Source: Microbulbifer flavimaris
GTDB lineage: Bacteria > Pseudomonadota > Gammaproteobacteria > Pseudomonadales > Cellvibrionaceae
DNA: 64,000 nt
Assembly: GCF_001641755.2 (NCBI RefSeq)
Contig: NZ_LRFG02000004.1
Coordinates: 248,001 to 312,000 of the forward strand
Reading direction: 5' to 3'
Shown one piece after another: positions 36,197-44,952 of the stretch; position 1 is the stretch's first letter, and the number at the start of each line of letters is the position of its first letter. The translations under genes and the position numbers were made by a program. Below the pieces are notes generated by a model. It was not told the DNA's origin. It saw only the letters and a list, made by a program, of their open reading frames with translations, and did no database searches.

Positions 36197-36886
36197 ATGG
36201 CTAACAGACAGAAAGGATTTCTCTCGATGATGCGACTCGCCGCCGCATCCGCAGCCCTATTGCTTGGCGCCTGCTCTCACACTGTCCAGGTGGATGGCGA
36301 GTTCCCACAGCCAGTGGGGCCGCAGCATCCGCTGACGGTCGGCGTTTACCTGAGTGAAGGCTTCCGTGAATTCACTTATCACGAGGACAGCGAAGACCGG
36401 GACGAGTGGAATATCAGTACCGGTCGGGCGCAGGAAAACCTGTTCGAGACCGTACTCGGCTCCATGTTTGCGGAAACCATACCGCTGGGCCAGTACCCCG
36501 CCAATCTTCCCAGCGATGTGGAGCTGGTCATCGTACCGGAGGTCCGCGAACTGCAATTCACCATGCCCCGTGAGACCCGGGTGAATATTTTCGAGGTGTG
36601 GATCAAGTACGACATGCACGCCTATGCCCCTAACGGTGACTCCGTGGCCAGCTGGGTAATCACCGCCTACGGTAAGACTCCGACGGCTTTCCTCAAATCC
36701 CGCGAGGCCGCCCTGGCCCAGGCGATCAATGTCGCCCTTCGGGATGCGGGGGCCACGCTCTACACCGGCTTTGCCAAGGTGCCCGAGCTGCAGGCGCTGC
36801 TTGCGGACAAACGCCGGGCGATTTCTCTCGAGAAGATCCCGTCGCCGACGGATACCGCCAGTGCGGTGGATACGCCGGTGGAATAG
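36197..36886 (+). CDS. Lipoprotein of unknown function in the vWA cluster
   Basis: A 229-residue lipoprotein. The ATG at 36197 (AGGAG upstream) starts a signal with lipobox ALLLGAC. The mature part has beta/alpha alternation (LTVGVYLSEGFREFTYHED, VELVIVPEVRELQFTMPRE, FEVWIKYDMHAYAPNGDSV), similar to small outer-membrane assembly lipoproteins that adopt a TolB-N/LptE-like fold, but no named family was recognised. The gene follows the second vWA gene by 25 bases. Confidence 0.65.
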   Translation: MANRQKGFLSMMRLAAASAALLLGACSHTVQVDGEFPQPVGPQHPLTVGVYLSEGFREFTYHEDSEDRDEWNISTGRAQENLFETVLGSMFAETIPLGQYPANLPSDVELVIVPEVRELQFTMPRETRVNIFEVWIKYDMHAYAPNGDSVASWVITAYGKTPTAFLKSREAALAQAINVALRDAGATLYTGFAKVPELQALLADKRRAISLEKIPSPTDTASAVDTPVE

Positions 36887-36900
36887 CGTGCAGCGAATTT

Positions 36901-36930
36901 GCGCACTGCGAAATCATTTGCGCAGTGCGC
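36901..36930 (+). other. Perfect hairpin between two lipoprotein genes
   Basis: GCGCACTGCG (36901-36910), a 10-base loop and CGCAGTGCGC (36921-36930) make a perfect 10-bp stem 14 bases after the stop of the preceding gene. There is no T run, so it is probably an mRNA processing or stability element that sets different expression of the genes on each side. Confidence 0.55.
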
Positions 36931-37014
36931 CTGTGCCGGCAGGGATGCAGTCGCCGGCACCACAGCCCCCTGGCGATACCGCTGCGGGGGCAGACCAATT
37001 GACAGGAGGTTGTT

Positions 37015-37683
37015 GTGGTTAGAGCTCTTTTTGGTTTTGCGCTGGTACTGCTCAGCGGCTGTACCACCGTGGTCATCGATGAATACCGTCGCAGCGATGG
37101 CGAGCTGGCCAAAGGGGACAGCGTCGTCATCCTCGGTCGCAGACATTCCAGCGATTACGAGACGGAACCGGACCTGATTGACTGCGTTGGCAAACAGTTG
37201 CACAACCCCGATGCCGGCCTGAATATCATCCCGGAGCAGCAGTTCGTAGACGCCATGTATCCCTGGTTCGAACCACGCACAGCGCCCATGCACCTGCGCT
37301 CCCTGGATCGGGTCATGAAAAATGACGAGTTGCGGCAGCGGCTTGAGGCCTACGGGGTGAAATACATCATCTGGATCGATGGCTCCACCGAGACTACCGC
37401 CAGCGCCGGCTCCATTGGCTGCTCCATCGGCACCGGTGGTGCGGGCTGTTTCGGCTTTGGTACCTGGGACAAGGAATCTGACTACGAGGCCTCGGTCTGG
37501 GACTTCCGCGATCAGGAGCTCTCCGGCAAGCTCAGCGCCGATGCCAAGGGCACTTCGTATATGCCGGCCATTGTCGTACCGATTCCGCTGATCGCCCGGG
37601 TTCAGAACAACGCCTGCAAGGGTATGGCCCTTCAACTGCAGGAGTTTCTGCTGCCCTCGCAGACAACAAAGCAAAAATCCTAG
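37015..37683 (+). CDS. Lipoprotein of unknown function
   Basis: A 222-residue lipoprotein starting at a GTG with ACAGGAGG seven bases upstream; lipobox VLLSGC. The mature part opens with KGDSVVILGRRHSSDYETEP and contains VKYIIWIDGSTETTASAG, then a Gly/Cys-rich stretch (GCSIGTGGAGCFGFGTWDKE), and a strand region ending in a conserved-looking NNACKGMALQLQEFL. The alternation resembles peptidoglycan- or polysaccharide-associated lipoproteins, but no family was recognised. The protease gene follows 15 bases later. Confidence 0.65.
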   Translation: MVRALFGFALVLLSGCTTVVIDEYRRSDGELAKGDSVVILGRRHSSDYETEPDLIDCVGKQLHNPDAGLNIIPEQQFVDAMYPWFEPRTAPMHLRSLDRVMKNDELRQRLEAYGVKYIIWIDGSTETTASAGSIGCSIGTGGAGCFGFGTWDKESDYEASVWDFRDQELSGKLSADAKGTSYMPAIVVPIPLIARVQNNACKGMALQLQEFLLPSQTTKQKS

Positions 37684-37698
37684 GGAGGCAAAGGATCG

Positions 37699-39150
37699 AT
37701 GCATACTTTCAATAAAATACTCATCGCTGCCCTCATCGCAACCACTGCCGGTTGCGCCTTCAATCCGGCCACCAACCGACCGGACCTGGTGCTGATGTCC
37801 GAGGAAAAGGAGATCAATATCGGCAAGGAAATGCATGAAAAACTGGTTGCCAGCACACCGATTTACAGAGACCCGGTTCTGACCGCCTATGTGGAGCATG
37901 TGGGGCAGAAAATTGCCAAGGCCAGTGACCGTCCCGACCTGAATTACACCTTTACCATCATCGATAGCCAGGACATCAACGCCTTCGCCCTGCCCGGTGG
38001 CTACATCTATATCAATCGGGGGCTACTGACATACATGCGCTCTGAGGCCGAGATGGCCGCCGTACTGGCACACGAGGTTGCCCATGTGACGGCCCGTCAT
38101 GCCGTACGCCAGAAAACGGCGGCGACCGGTGCCGGTGTCGCCTCCGTATTATCAGTACTGGTGACCGGTAGTGGTGTCGTCGGTGATGTGGCCAACCTCT
38201 GGAGTACAGCGGCAGTCAAAGGCTACGGCCGCGACATGGAACTGGAGGCGGACCGCTTCGGCGCCCAGTACATGTACAACGCCGGCTACGATCCACAGGC
38301 AATGATCAATGTGATCGGGATCCTCAAGGACCAGGAAACCTTCGCCCGCCGCAAGGCCCGGCTCGAAGGGAAAAAACCACAGACCTACCACGGTGTCTTC
38401 TCCACCCACCCCCGCAACGATATCCGCCTGCAGGAAGTGGTGGCTGCGGCAGGGAAACTGCCCGAGGACAAGAAAATCACCAAGGTGGAATACTACCGGG
38501 AGAAAACCGAGGGCCTCGTCTACGGCCGGAATGCGCAGCAGACCGAGAAAAACCGCTACAACCATACCCGCCTTGGATTTTCCCTGCTTTTCCCCGAGGG
38601 CTGGAAGGTGGAAAACCAGCGTTCGGCCATCGTCGGAACGGCGCCGGACAGCAGTGCCACCATCACCATCAAGGTCGCCAAGCGCAACGGCAACCAGCCC
38701 GCGGATATGGCTCTGCGGGAAGTCTACGATGTGCGCGAACTGGAGCAGGATGAAGCGCTCAGCCAGTACAGGCTGGTGGGCCATACCGGCAAGCTTCCAT
38801 CCGCCAGCGCCGAGCGCCCGGACCGGGTCGCCGTGCTCTATTACGGTAGCCGCCAGTACATGCTCGAGGGCAAGGTCCAGGGCGAGCTCTCGGACAAGGA
38901 GGCCCAGGAGCAGTACGACAACCTCTTCCTCACCAGCATTCGCAGCTTTCGCCCACTGCGCAGGACCGATGTCATGCAGCCGGATATCAAGCGGGTGAAG
39001 TATGTTCAAGCCAATGAAAAGACCACCTTTTCGTCATTGGCGCGACATATGGATATCGGTGAATATGCAGAGGAACAGCTGCGCCTGTTGAATGGCTACT
39101 ATCCACGGGGTGAACCCAAGCCCGGCGAGTGGATCAAGATTGTGCAGTGA
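37699..39150 (+). CDS. M48-family metalloprotease lipoprotein (BepA-like)
   Basis: A 483-residue zinc protease. Lipobox ATTAGC (Cys19). The zinc site is HEVAH (125-129) with the third ligand Glu183 in MELEADRFGAQYM. FALPGGYIYINRGLL precedes it, as in BepA/LoiP. The fold is a periplasmic M48 peptidase attached to the outer membrane, where relatives degrade misassembled outer-membrane proteins. Instead of TPRs the C-terminal half has a domain with LGFSLLFPEGWKVENQ and a LysM-like end (ANEKTTFSSLARHMDIG, YPRGEPKPGEWIKIV) that may bind peptidoglycan. Last gene of the cluster. Confidence 0.88.
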   Translation: MHTFNKILIAALIATTAGCAFNPATNRPDLVLMSEEKEINIGKEMHEKLVASTPIYRDPVLTAYVEHVGQKIAKASDRPDLNYTFTIIDSQDINAFALPGGYIYINRGLLTYMRSEAEMAAVLAHEVAHVTARHAVRQKTAATGAGVASVLSVLVTGSGVVGDVANLWSTAAVKGYGRDMELEADRFGAQYMYNAGYDPQAMINVIGILKDQETFARRKARLEGKKPQTYHGVFSTHPRNDIRLQEVVAAAGKLPEDKKITKVEYYREKTEGLVYGRNAQQTEKNRYNHTRLGFSLLFPEGWKVENQRSAIVGTAPDSSATITIKVAKRNGNQPADMALREVYDVRELEQDEALSQYRLVGHTGKLPSASAERPDRVAVLYYGSRQYMLEGKVQGELSDKEAQEQYDNLFLTSIRSFRPLRRTDVMQPDIKRVKYVQANEKTTFSSLARHMDIGEYAEEQLRLLNGYYPRGEPKPGEWIKIVQ

Positions 39151-39153
39151 TTG

Positions 39154-39182
39154 GTCCGGCGGCCGACACCAGGCCGCCAGAC
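39154..39182 (+). terminator. Hairpin closing the cluster
   Basis: GTC-c-GGCGGCC, loop GACACCA, GGCCGCC-a-GAC directly after the M48 gene stop. The stem is strong but the following bases (TTAGCAAC) are only weakly T-rich, so termination may be partial. Confidence 0.45.
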
Positions 39183-39265
39183 TTAGCAACAATTGGTTAC
39201 GGAGGTTTTCCAGAGGTAGAAGTTAATACAGACATTCGATGTCAATAAAAATAAAGGAGAGTGCT

Positions 39266-40897
39266 ATGAACGGCCTGATGATGGGAACGCAACTCACCCT
39301 GACCGGTGTCATGCGTCACGCGCAACAGAACTTCCCCAATAGTGAAATCGTCTCGGTCACCGCCGACAACCCGTGTCACCGCTACTGTTATCGCGATGCC
39401 TTCGAGCGCATCGGCCAGCTTGCCAATGCGCTGCAGGCCCTGGGCGCCCAGCCCGGAGACCGGATCGGCACCCTCGCCTGGAACGATTACCGGCACTTTG
39501 AGCTCTACTATGCCACCTCCTGTAGCGGCCTGGTCTGCCACACCATCAACCCGCGCCTATTCGCCGAGCAGATCGTCTACATCATCGAACATGCGGAAGA
39601 TCGCTGGCTGTTTATCGACCCGATGTTTGTGCCCCTGCTCGAGGCCCTTTCCGACCAGCTCACATCGGTCAAAGGCTATATCCTGCTGACCGACAGCGCC
39701 CATATGCCGGACACGACGCTGCCGAACGTGCACTGCTACGAGACCCTGATCGAATCGCAGCCCACCACTTTTGACTGGCCGGAGCTGGATGAGCAGAGCG
39801 CTGCCGCACTCTGTTATACCTCTGGCACCACCGGCAACCCGAAAGGCGTGCTCTACTCTCACCGCGCCATGGTGCTGCATACCTACGGTGTTCTGCTGCC
39901 CAGCGTTTTCAACCTGCAGCAGCACGAAGCCGTCCTGCCGGTGGTCCCCATGTTTCACGTCAACGCCTGGTCTATTCCCTATGCGGTGCCGGCAGTGGGG
40001 GCCAAGCTGGTCTTCCCCGGCCCGAAAATGGCAGATGGGGAGACACTGAGCAAATTGATGAACGCCGAGGGCGTCACCATTGCCGCTGGCGTCCCCACCG
40101 TGTGGATGGCACTGCTCAACTACCTGCGCGAGAACAATGAAACGCTCTCCACCCTGAACCGGGTGGTAGTGGGAGGCTCCGCCTGCCCCTGGAACATCAT
40201 GGAGGAATTCGAGCAACGGCACGGTGTCTACACCCATCACGCCTGGGGCATGACAGAGATGAGCCCCCTGGGCACCTACAACAGCCGTGTGCAAGAAGAC
40301 CTGCCAGCGGAGGAGGCCCGCTCCCTGCGCCTGAAGCAGGGGGTGGCCGCTTACGGGGTCGAAATGCGCATCGTCGACGATCAGGGCAATGAACTGCCCC
40401 GCGATGGTGTCGCTTTTGGCGCTCTGCAGGTTCGCGGCCCATGGGTATGTGAACGCTATTTCAAGGCCGAGGAATCCGCCCTCACACCCGACGGCTGGTT
40501 TGATACCGGCGATGTGGCCACCATCGATCCCAAGGGCTACCTGGGCATTACTGACCGCACCAAGGATGTAATCAAGTCCGGCGGCGAGTGGATCTCCTCT
40601 ATCGAGCTGGAAAATATCGCCATGGCCCAGCCCGGTGTCGCCGAGGCCGCAGTTGTCGGGGTGCCCCATGAGAAATGGAGTGAGCGCCCACTACTGGTCG
40701 TCACACCGAAAGTCGGGGCCCAGCTGGACGGGGACACCCTGCTCAGCGCCTTTGACGGCAAGGTCGCCAAGTGGTGGATTCCGGATGACTGTGTCGTGGT
40801 CGACGAGATCCCGCATACGGCAACGGGTAAAATCAGCAAGAAGGATCTGCGCCAGCAGTTTGCTGAACACCGCTGGCCCCAGGCCGCCACCATCTAG
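39266..40897 (+). CDS. Acyl-CoA synthetase (AMP-forming fatty-acid CoA ligase)
   Basis: A 543-residue ANL-superfamily enzyme that activates a carboxylic acid to acyl-AMP and then the CoA thioester. The ATG at 39266 is chosen because AAAGGAG lies just before it; a longer start at 39239 lacks this. The P-loop is LCYTSGTTGNPKGVLYSHRA; further motifs are HHAWGMTEMSPLG, GWFDTGDVATID and KDVIKSGGEWISSIELE, and PHTATGKISKKDLR holds the catalytic Lys near the end. The group resembles medium/long-chain ligases used in beta-oxidation. Chain-length specificity cannot be read here. Confidence 0.93.
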   Translation: MNGLMMGTQLTLTGVMRHAQQNFPNSEIVSVTADNPCHRYCYRDAFERIGQLANALQALGAQPGDRIGTLAWNDYRHFELYYATSCSGLVCHTINPRLFAEQIVYIIEHAEDRWLFIDPMFVPLLEALSDQLTSVKGYILLTDSAHMPDTTLPNVHCYETLIESQPTTFDWPELDEQSAAALCYTSGTTGNPKGVLYSHRAMVLHTYGVLLPSVFNLQQHEAVLPVVPMFHVNAWSIPYAVPAVGAKLVFPGPKMADGETLSKLMNAEGVTIAAGVPTVWMALLNYLRENNETLSTLNRVVVGGSACPWNIMEEFEQRHGVYTHHAWGMTEMSPLGTYNSRVQEDLPAEEARSLRLKQGVAAYGVEMRIVDDQGNELPRDGVAFGALQVRGPWVCERYFKAEESALTPDGWFDTGDVATIDPKGYLGITDRTKDVIKSGGEWISSIELENIAMAQPGVAEAAVVGVPHEKWSERPLLVVTPKVGAQLDGDTLLSAFDGKVAKWWIPDDCVVVDEIPHTATGKISKKDLRQQFAEHRWPQAATI

Positions 40898-40911
40898 CGC
40901 TGGCCCAGGAA

Positions 40912-40936
40912 AAAGCCGGGCCCCGGGCCCGGCTTT
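40912..40936 (+). terminator. Intrinsic terminator-like hairpin
   Basis: AAAGCCGGGCCC and GGGCCCGGCTTT, with one unpaired C between them, follow the acyl-CoA synthetase stop by 14 bases. The stem is very stable; the T run is only three bases. Confidence 0.6.
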
Positions 40937-40997
40937 AACAGTTCTCTTCATCTCTTTCTGGTATAAGCGGGACACCAGCAGCCGCACCGGAACAGCC

Positions 40998-42110
40998 ATG
41001 TTGCCCAATCCCCTCTTTCTCTCTCTTTGCCTGGCACTCGTCCTGACGGGACCAGTGACGGCCACTGCCGGACCGGTCGAGCCCCTGGTTATTGCCCACC
41101 GCGGCGCATCCGGCTATTTGCCAGAACATACCCTTGAGGCAAAAGCGCTGGCTTATGGCATGCGGCCGGACTTTATCGAGCAGGATCTGGTATTGAGCAA
41201 GGACGGCCACCTGATCGTCATGCACGATATCTACCTGGATGAAGTTACCGATGTCGCCGAACGATTTCCCGGACGGGCACGGCAGGACGGGCACTTCTAC
41301 ACGATCGACTTCAATCTGCCGGAACTGAAACAACTGCGGGTGACGGAGGCCTTTCGCCGGCGGGGAGATCAGTTCGAACAAAAATATCCCGATCGCTTCC
41401 CGCTGTGGAAGTCGAGCTTCCAACTCTCGACATTCGAAGAGGAAATCGAACTGATTCAGGGGCTCAACCAGTCCCTGGGCTATGACATCGGCATTTACCC
41501 GGAGATCAAGAAACCCTGGTTTCACCACCGTGAGGGCCGGGATATTGCCCTGCGGACACTGCAAGTCCTCAAGCAATACGGCTACCACAGCCGAAAACAG
41601 AAGGTATTCTTGCAGAGCTTTGATCCTGAAGAGTTGCAGCGCATCGATCGTGAGCTGATGCCGAAGATGGATATGGACCTGCCGCTGGTACAGCTCATGG
41701 CCGAGACCAGCTGGGGCGAAAAACAGGTGGAGAGAAATGGTTTCCTGGTCAATTACAGCTACGACTGGATGCAGGAAGCTGGTGGCCTGCAGAGAATCAG
41801 CCGTTATGCCGATGCGATTGGCCCCTGGGCCGTCATGCTGCTACAGAAAAACAACGATGGCGTCCAAGCCAGCCCCCTGCGCCAGCGGGCGAAAGAGCAG
41901 GGGCTTCCGATACATGCCTTCACTTTTCGTGCCGATACACTCCCGCAGGGAATAGAGGGGTTAAAGAGCTTCGAGGCCCTGCTGACCCTGTTTGTTGGTG
42001 AACTTGCAATCGAAGGTCTGTTCACCGATCACCCGGACAAGGTGCGGGCTTTTCTCCGCCGCCATCGACAGCCTGCCGCCAGCGAGACCACGCCCGCACC
42101 CAGCTCCTGA
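40998..42110 (+). CDS. glpQ: Glycerophosphodiester phosphodiesterase (periplasmic, GlpQ type)
   Basis: A 370-residue exported enzyme that splits glycerophosphodiesters into glycerol-3-phosphate and an alcohol. The start at 40998 opens a Sec signal (LFLSLCLALVLTGPVTATAG). The GDPD motif is VIAHRGASGYLPEHTLEAK, followed by FIEQDLVLSKDGHLIVMHD with the metal-binding Glu and Asp and the catalytic His. DIGIYPEIKKPWFH and FLQSFDPEEL continue the pattern of GlpQ. An open frame upstream of the chosen start runs into the acyl-CoA synthetase gene and is not used. Confidence 0.92.
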   Translation: MLPNPLFLSLCLALVLTGPVTATAGPVEPLVIAHRGASGYLPEHTLEAKALAYGMRPDFIEQDLVLSKDGHLIVMHDIYLDEVTDVAERFPGRARQDGHFYTIDFNLPELKQLRVTEAFRRRGDQFEQKYPDRFPLWKSSFQLSTFEEEIELIQGLNQSLGYDIGIYPEIKKPWFHHREGRDIALRTLQVLKQYGYHSRKQKVFLQSFDPEELQRIDRELMPKMDMDLPLVQLMAETSWGEKQVERNGFLVNYSYDWMQEAGGLQRISRYADAIGPWAVMLLQKNNDGVQASPLRQRAKEQGLPIHAFTFRADTLPQGIEGLKSFEALLTLFVGELAIEGLFTDHPDKVRAFLRRHRQPAASETTPAPSS

Positions 42111-42284
42111 CACCTGCCATGAGGCCTGCCTGTGGCGGCGCCTCACGCAGGGGTACTGCCTCCGCGAGCCCCCTACGGGCTGATAACTATACTGAAGCGG
42201 CACGATGATTGCTGACGTAAGGACTCGCTGAGGCGCGACCAATACTACAGACCGCCAACCCGGGTATCGCGGGCAAGGCTCCCC

Positions 42285-42671
42285 ATGATGGAAACTGAAC
42301 TGCAGTCACTTATACAGTCCACCAACGCCCTTGTGGAACTTGCAGGCTTTGCGATCGAGGTTTTTGGTGTCCTGGTGATGATCGTCGCTACCGTTCATTC
42401 CACCATCCATTTCCTGAAAATCCGCGCGACTGTCAGCCATGAGGAATCCTACACGCGCTACCGCCAGAACCTCGGTCGCGGCATTATCCTCGGGCTGGAG
42501 TTTCTGATAGCGGGCGATATTGTCAGGACCGTCATCGTCGCTCAGACCCTGGAGAACGTTGGCATCCTGGCGGTGATTGTTTTTATTCGCACCTTCCTCG
42601 GTATCACCCTGCACCTGGAGGTGGAGGGACGCTGGCCCTGGCAAAGCCGTTCGCAACCACCGGTAAAGTAA
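42285..42671 (+). CDS. DUF1622-family small membrane protein
   Basis: A 128-residue inner-membrane protein with three hydrophobic helices (LVELAGFAIEVFGVLVMIVAT, ILGLEFLIAGDIVRTVIV, GILAVIVFIRTFLGITLHLE) and the conserved link RYRQNLGRGIILGLEFLIAGD of the DUF1622 family. No biochemical function is known. AAGG precedes the ATG ATG pair. Apparently monocistronic. Confidence 0.85.
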   Translation: MMETELQSLIQSTNALVELAGFAIEVFGVLVMIVATVHSTIHFLKIRATVSHEESYTRYRQNLGRGIILGLEFLIAGDIVRTVIVAQTLENVGILAVIVFIRTFLGITLHLEVEGRWPWQSRSQPPVK

Positions 42672-42811
42672 CCACTCACCAGCCAAAACGAGACCCCTAC
42701 CCTCGCAAGGCTGACAACAGAAAGCGACGGGAAGATACCGACCCCGGTTGCAGCCACGTGGGCGCACGGCAACAATGGCCCCGTCCTCGCCGCGCAATAA
42801 GCCGAAAACGG

Positions 42812-43750
42812 GTGCGTCGTGGCAAAAGGGAAATAAGCAACCATTCAAGGGAAACAGTCATCACCCAGTCATACCAGGCCCGGCGACCTCTTGCCCTGAC
42901 AGCACTTGCCATGTGCGCCTTTGCCGGCAATTCACTGCTCTGCCGCGCTGCGCTGGCAAACACCACGATCGACCCGGCCAGCTTTACCGCGATTCGTCTC
43001 GCCTCCGGGGCCGCGTTTCTCTCCCTGCTGGTTGCATGGCAGCGGAAAAGCATATCCGGTGCCGGCAGCTGGTGCTCCGCCACCCTGCTATTTCTGTACG
43101 CGGCGGCCTTTTCCTATGCGTATATCAGCCTCTCTGCGGCGACCGGGGCATTACTGCTGTTCGGCGCTGTGCAGATCACCATGATCGGCGTTGGTTTCAG
43201 TCGCGGTGAGCGACTGACTGCGGGGCAGGTGACAGGTGCGGCGCTCGCCCTAGCCGGGCTGATTGGCCTGCTACTGCCCGGCATCACCGCTCCGGAGCCT
43301 CTCGGGGCGATGCTGATGGTCGCGGCCGGAATTGCCTGGGGTGGTTATTCTCTTCGCGGCCGCCACGCTACTGATGCCACCCTGGCTACCACCGGCAATT
43401 TTATCCGTACCCTGCCCCTGGCCGCCCTGCTGATGTTGCTGGCATCCGGTAGCCTCTCCATTGACGCCACTGGCACACTGCTCGCTATCGCATCTGGTGC
43501 TCTGGCCTCAGGTCTCGGCTATGCACTCTGGTATGCAGCATTGCCCTACTTACGTGCCAGCAGTGCTGCCACCGTGCAGTTGAGCGTACCCGTCATCACC
43601 GCACTTGCCGGCGCGCTGTTATTGTCCGAACCTATTTCCCTGCGACTGGCAATTGCCTCCATCGTGACTCTGGGTGGCATCGCCATGGTGATTCACTATG
43701 GCCGCGCCCGATCGATTCCAAACACGGAGCCACCGCAGAACGACAAATAA
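42812..43750 (+). CDS. EamA/DMT-family transporter
   Basis: A 312-residue membrane protein with ten hydrophobic helices arranged as two EamA halves. The first half starts [21 protein letters not shown] / [21 protein letters not shown]; the second is [22 protein letters not shown] with the closing [23 protein letters not shown]. Such proteins export amino acids or other small metabolites. The start is uncertain: the GTG at 42812 is one choice; the next ATG (42908) would cut into the first helix, and a GTG at 42758 would add a very basic tail. Confidence 0.82.
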   Translation: MRRGKREISNHSRETVITQSYQARRPLALTALAMCAFAGNSLLCRAALANTTIDPASFTAIRLASGAAFLSLLVAWQRKSISGAGSWCSATLLFLYAAAFSYAYISLSAATGALLLFGAVQITMIGVGFSRGERLTAGQVTGAALALAGLIGLLLPGITAPEPLGAMLMVAAGIAWGGYSLRGRHATDATLATTGNFIRTLPLAALLMLLASGSLSIDATGTLLAIASGALASGLGYALWYAALPYLRASSAATVQLSVPVITALAGALLLSEPISLRLAIASIVTLGGIAMVIHYGRARSIPNTEPPQNDK

Positions 43751-43823
43751 CGCTGACGCGATATGCCACATCGCAACAGCGCGCCCCCGGTTTCATTCAA
43801 TCCACAACCACGGAGAGCAAATT

Positions 43824-44144
43824 TTGCTGAAAACCACTACCAGCACGGTCGAGGGACAGGAAGTCCGGGAGTATCTGGGCGTCGTCGTGGGAGAGGCCAT
43901 TCTCGGCGCCAATGTCTTCAAAGATATCTTCGGCTCCATCCGCGACATCGTCGGCGGACGCTCCGGATCCTATGAAAAGGAGATGGCACGGGCCAGGGAT
44001 CTGGCTTTCGCCGACATGGAGGAGAGCGCCAGGTCCATGGGCGCCAATGCCATTATCGGCATCGATATCGATTACGAGGTAGTCGGGGCCCAGGGGGCGA
44101 TGATGATGGTCAGTGTCAGCGGTACCGCCGTTCGGCTGCGCTGA
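43824..44144 (+). CDS. YbjQ-family (UPF0145) protein
   Basis: A 106-residue cytoplasmic protein. The TTG at 43824 has CGGAGAG upstream and starts right at the family's first strand ([21 protein letters not shown]). [32 protein letters not shown] and [20 protein letters not shown] are the conserved YbjQ segments. The family forms pentamers and has been proposed to bind metals, but its role is not settled. Probably monocistronic. Confidence 0.88.
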   Translation: MLKTTTSTVEGQEVREYLGVVVGEAILGANVFKDIFGSIRDIVGGRSGSYEKEMARARDLAFADMEESARSMGANAIIGIDIDYEVVGAQGAMMMVSVSGTAVRLR

Positions 44145-44254
44145 ATGCTTTGTGCGCCACTGGCGGAGTGCGGTGATTGGTATAGGCTAAATAAAGCGAT
44201 GTGTTGGACGCACCGACACCCTGCAAACGACAACAATTTGTTGAGGAGGCCGCC

Positions 44255-44488
44255 ATGCAATGCCCATCCTGCAAGGACGTCAGCTTAGTAAATGCAGAAC
44301 GTGAGGCAATCGAGATCGATTACTGCCCCAACTGTCACGGAATCTGGCTTGACCGTGGTGAATTGGACAAAATCATCGAGCGCTCTGTCAGCGACGCAAT
44401 GGGCCCCGGCGCCGCCCACCGCGAGCAACACGTCCAGAAGCCCCACAAGCAGAAGCGTAACTTGATTACTGAACTGTTCGATTTCTGA
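44255..44488 (+). CDS. Zinc-ribbon (TFIIB-type) small protein
   Basis: A 77-residue protein. The ATG at 44255 has GAGGAGG upstream. CPSCKDVSL and YCPNCHGIWLDRGEL form a four-Cys zinc ribbon of the zf-TFIIB family, followed by a helix (LDKIIERSVSDAM) and a His/Lys-rich tail (HREQHVQKPHKQKRN) that could also bind metal. Its target is unknown. Confidence 0.88.
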   Translation: MQCPSCKDVSLVNAEREAIEIDYCPNCHGIWLDRGELDKIIERSVSDAMGPGAAHREQHVQKPHKQKRNLITELFDF

Positions 44489-44583
44489 CAGCAGACTGGA
44501 TCGGGGCTGGCAATCCGGGCTGGCCCATCGCCCTGATTTGCCGATATATTATCGAGATGAAAGCAAAATCATAAGGGGCAGCC

Positions 44584-44928
44584 ATGGAACCTGATCGCAC
44601 GCACTTTCTCTCTGAGGTGGAAGCGAGACTGCTCCGGCTTTTTTCCGCCTCCAAAAGCGGTTACCGCACCTCGCCGCAGGAACGCCACCGACTGGAGGGA
44701 TTCATGCAGGCAGGCGTGTTCCTTGGCTTGACCGACAACGCGGCGCTGGAAGCATTGATGGAACAATGCCACCAGGCGGTGTTCAACAAGAGCATCGCCG
44801 AGCGCAGGGCGGAAAATCCGCTCAACGCCAGCTATGAACGCATCGATTACAGCCCCTACGAGCAGCCCGCCTATACACGACGTCAAGGCCGCAGGACGCG
44901 GCAAAAAGAATCCCAGGAGGCCGGCTGA
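44584..44928 (+). CDS. Hypothetical cytoplasmic protein
   Basis: A 114-residue protein not recognised. The first 70 residues are helical (HFLSEVEARLLRLFSASKSG, RHRLEGFMQAGVFLGLTDNA, ALEALMEQCHQAVFNKSIAER), and the last 30 are basic and likely disordered. No signal peptide or cysteine pair. It lies between the zinc-ribbon gene and the convergent hydratase gene, with GGGGCAGCC before the ATG. Confidence 0.6.
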   Translation: MEPDRTHFLSEVEARLLRLFSASKSGYRTSPQERHRLEGFMQAGVFLGLTDNAALEALMEQCHQAVFNKSIAERRAENPLNASYERIDYSPYEQPAYTRRQGRRTRQKESQEAG

Positions 44929-44952
44929 AACCGGCCGGGCAAAACGCAGCGA

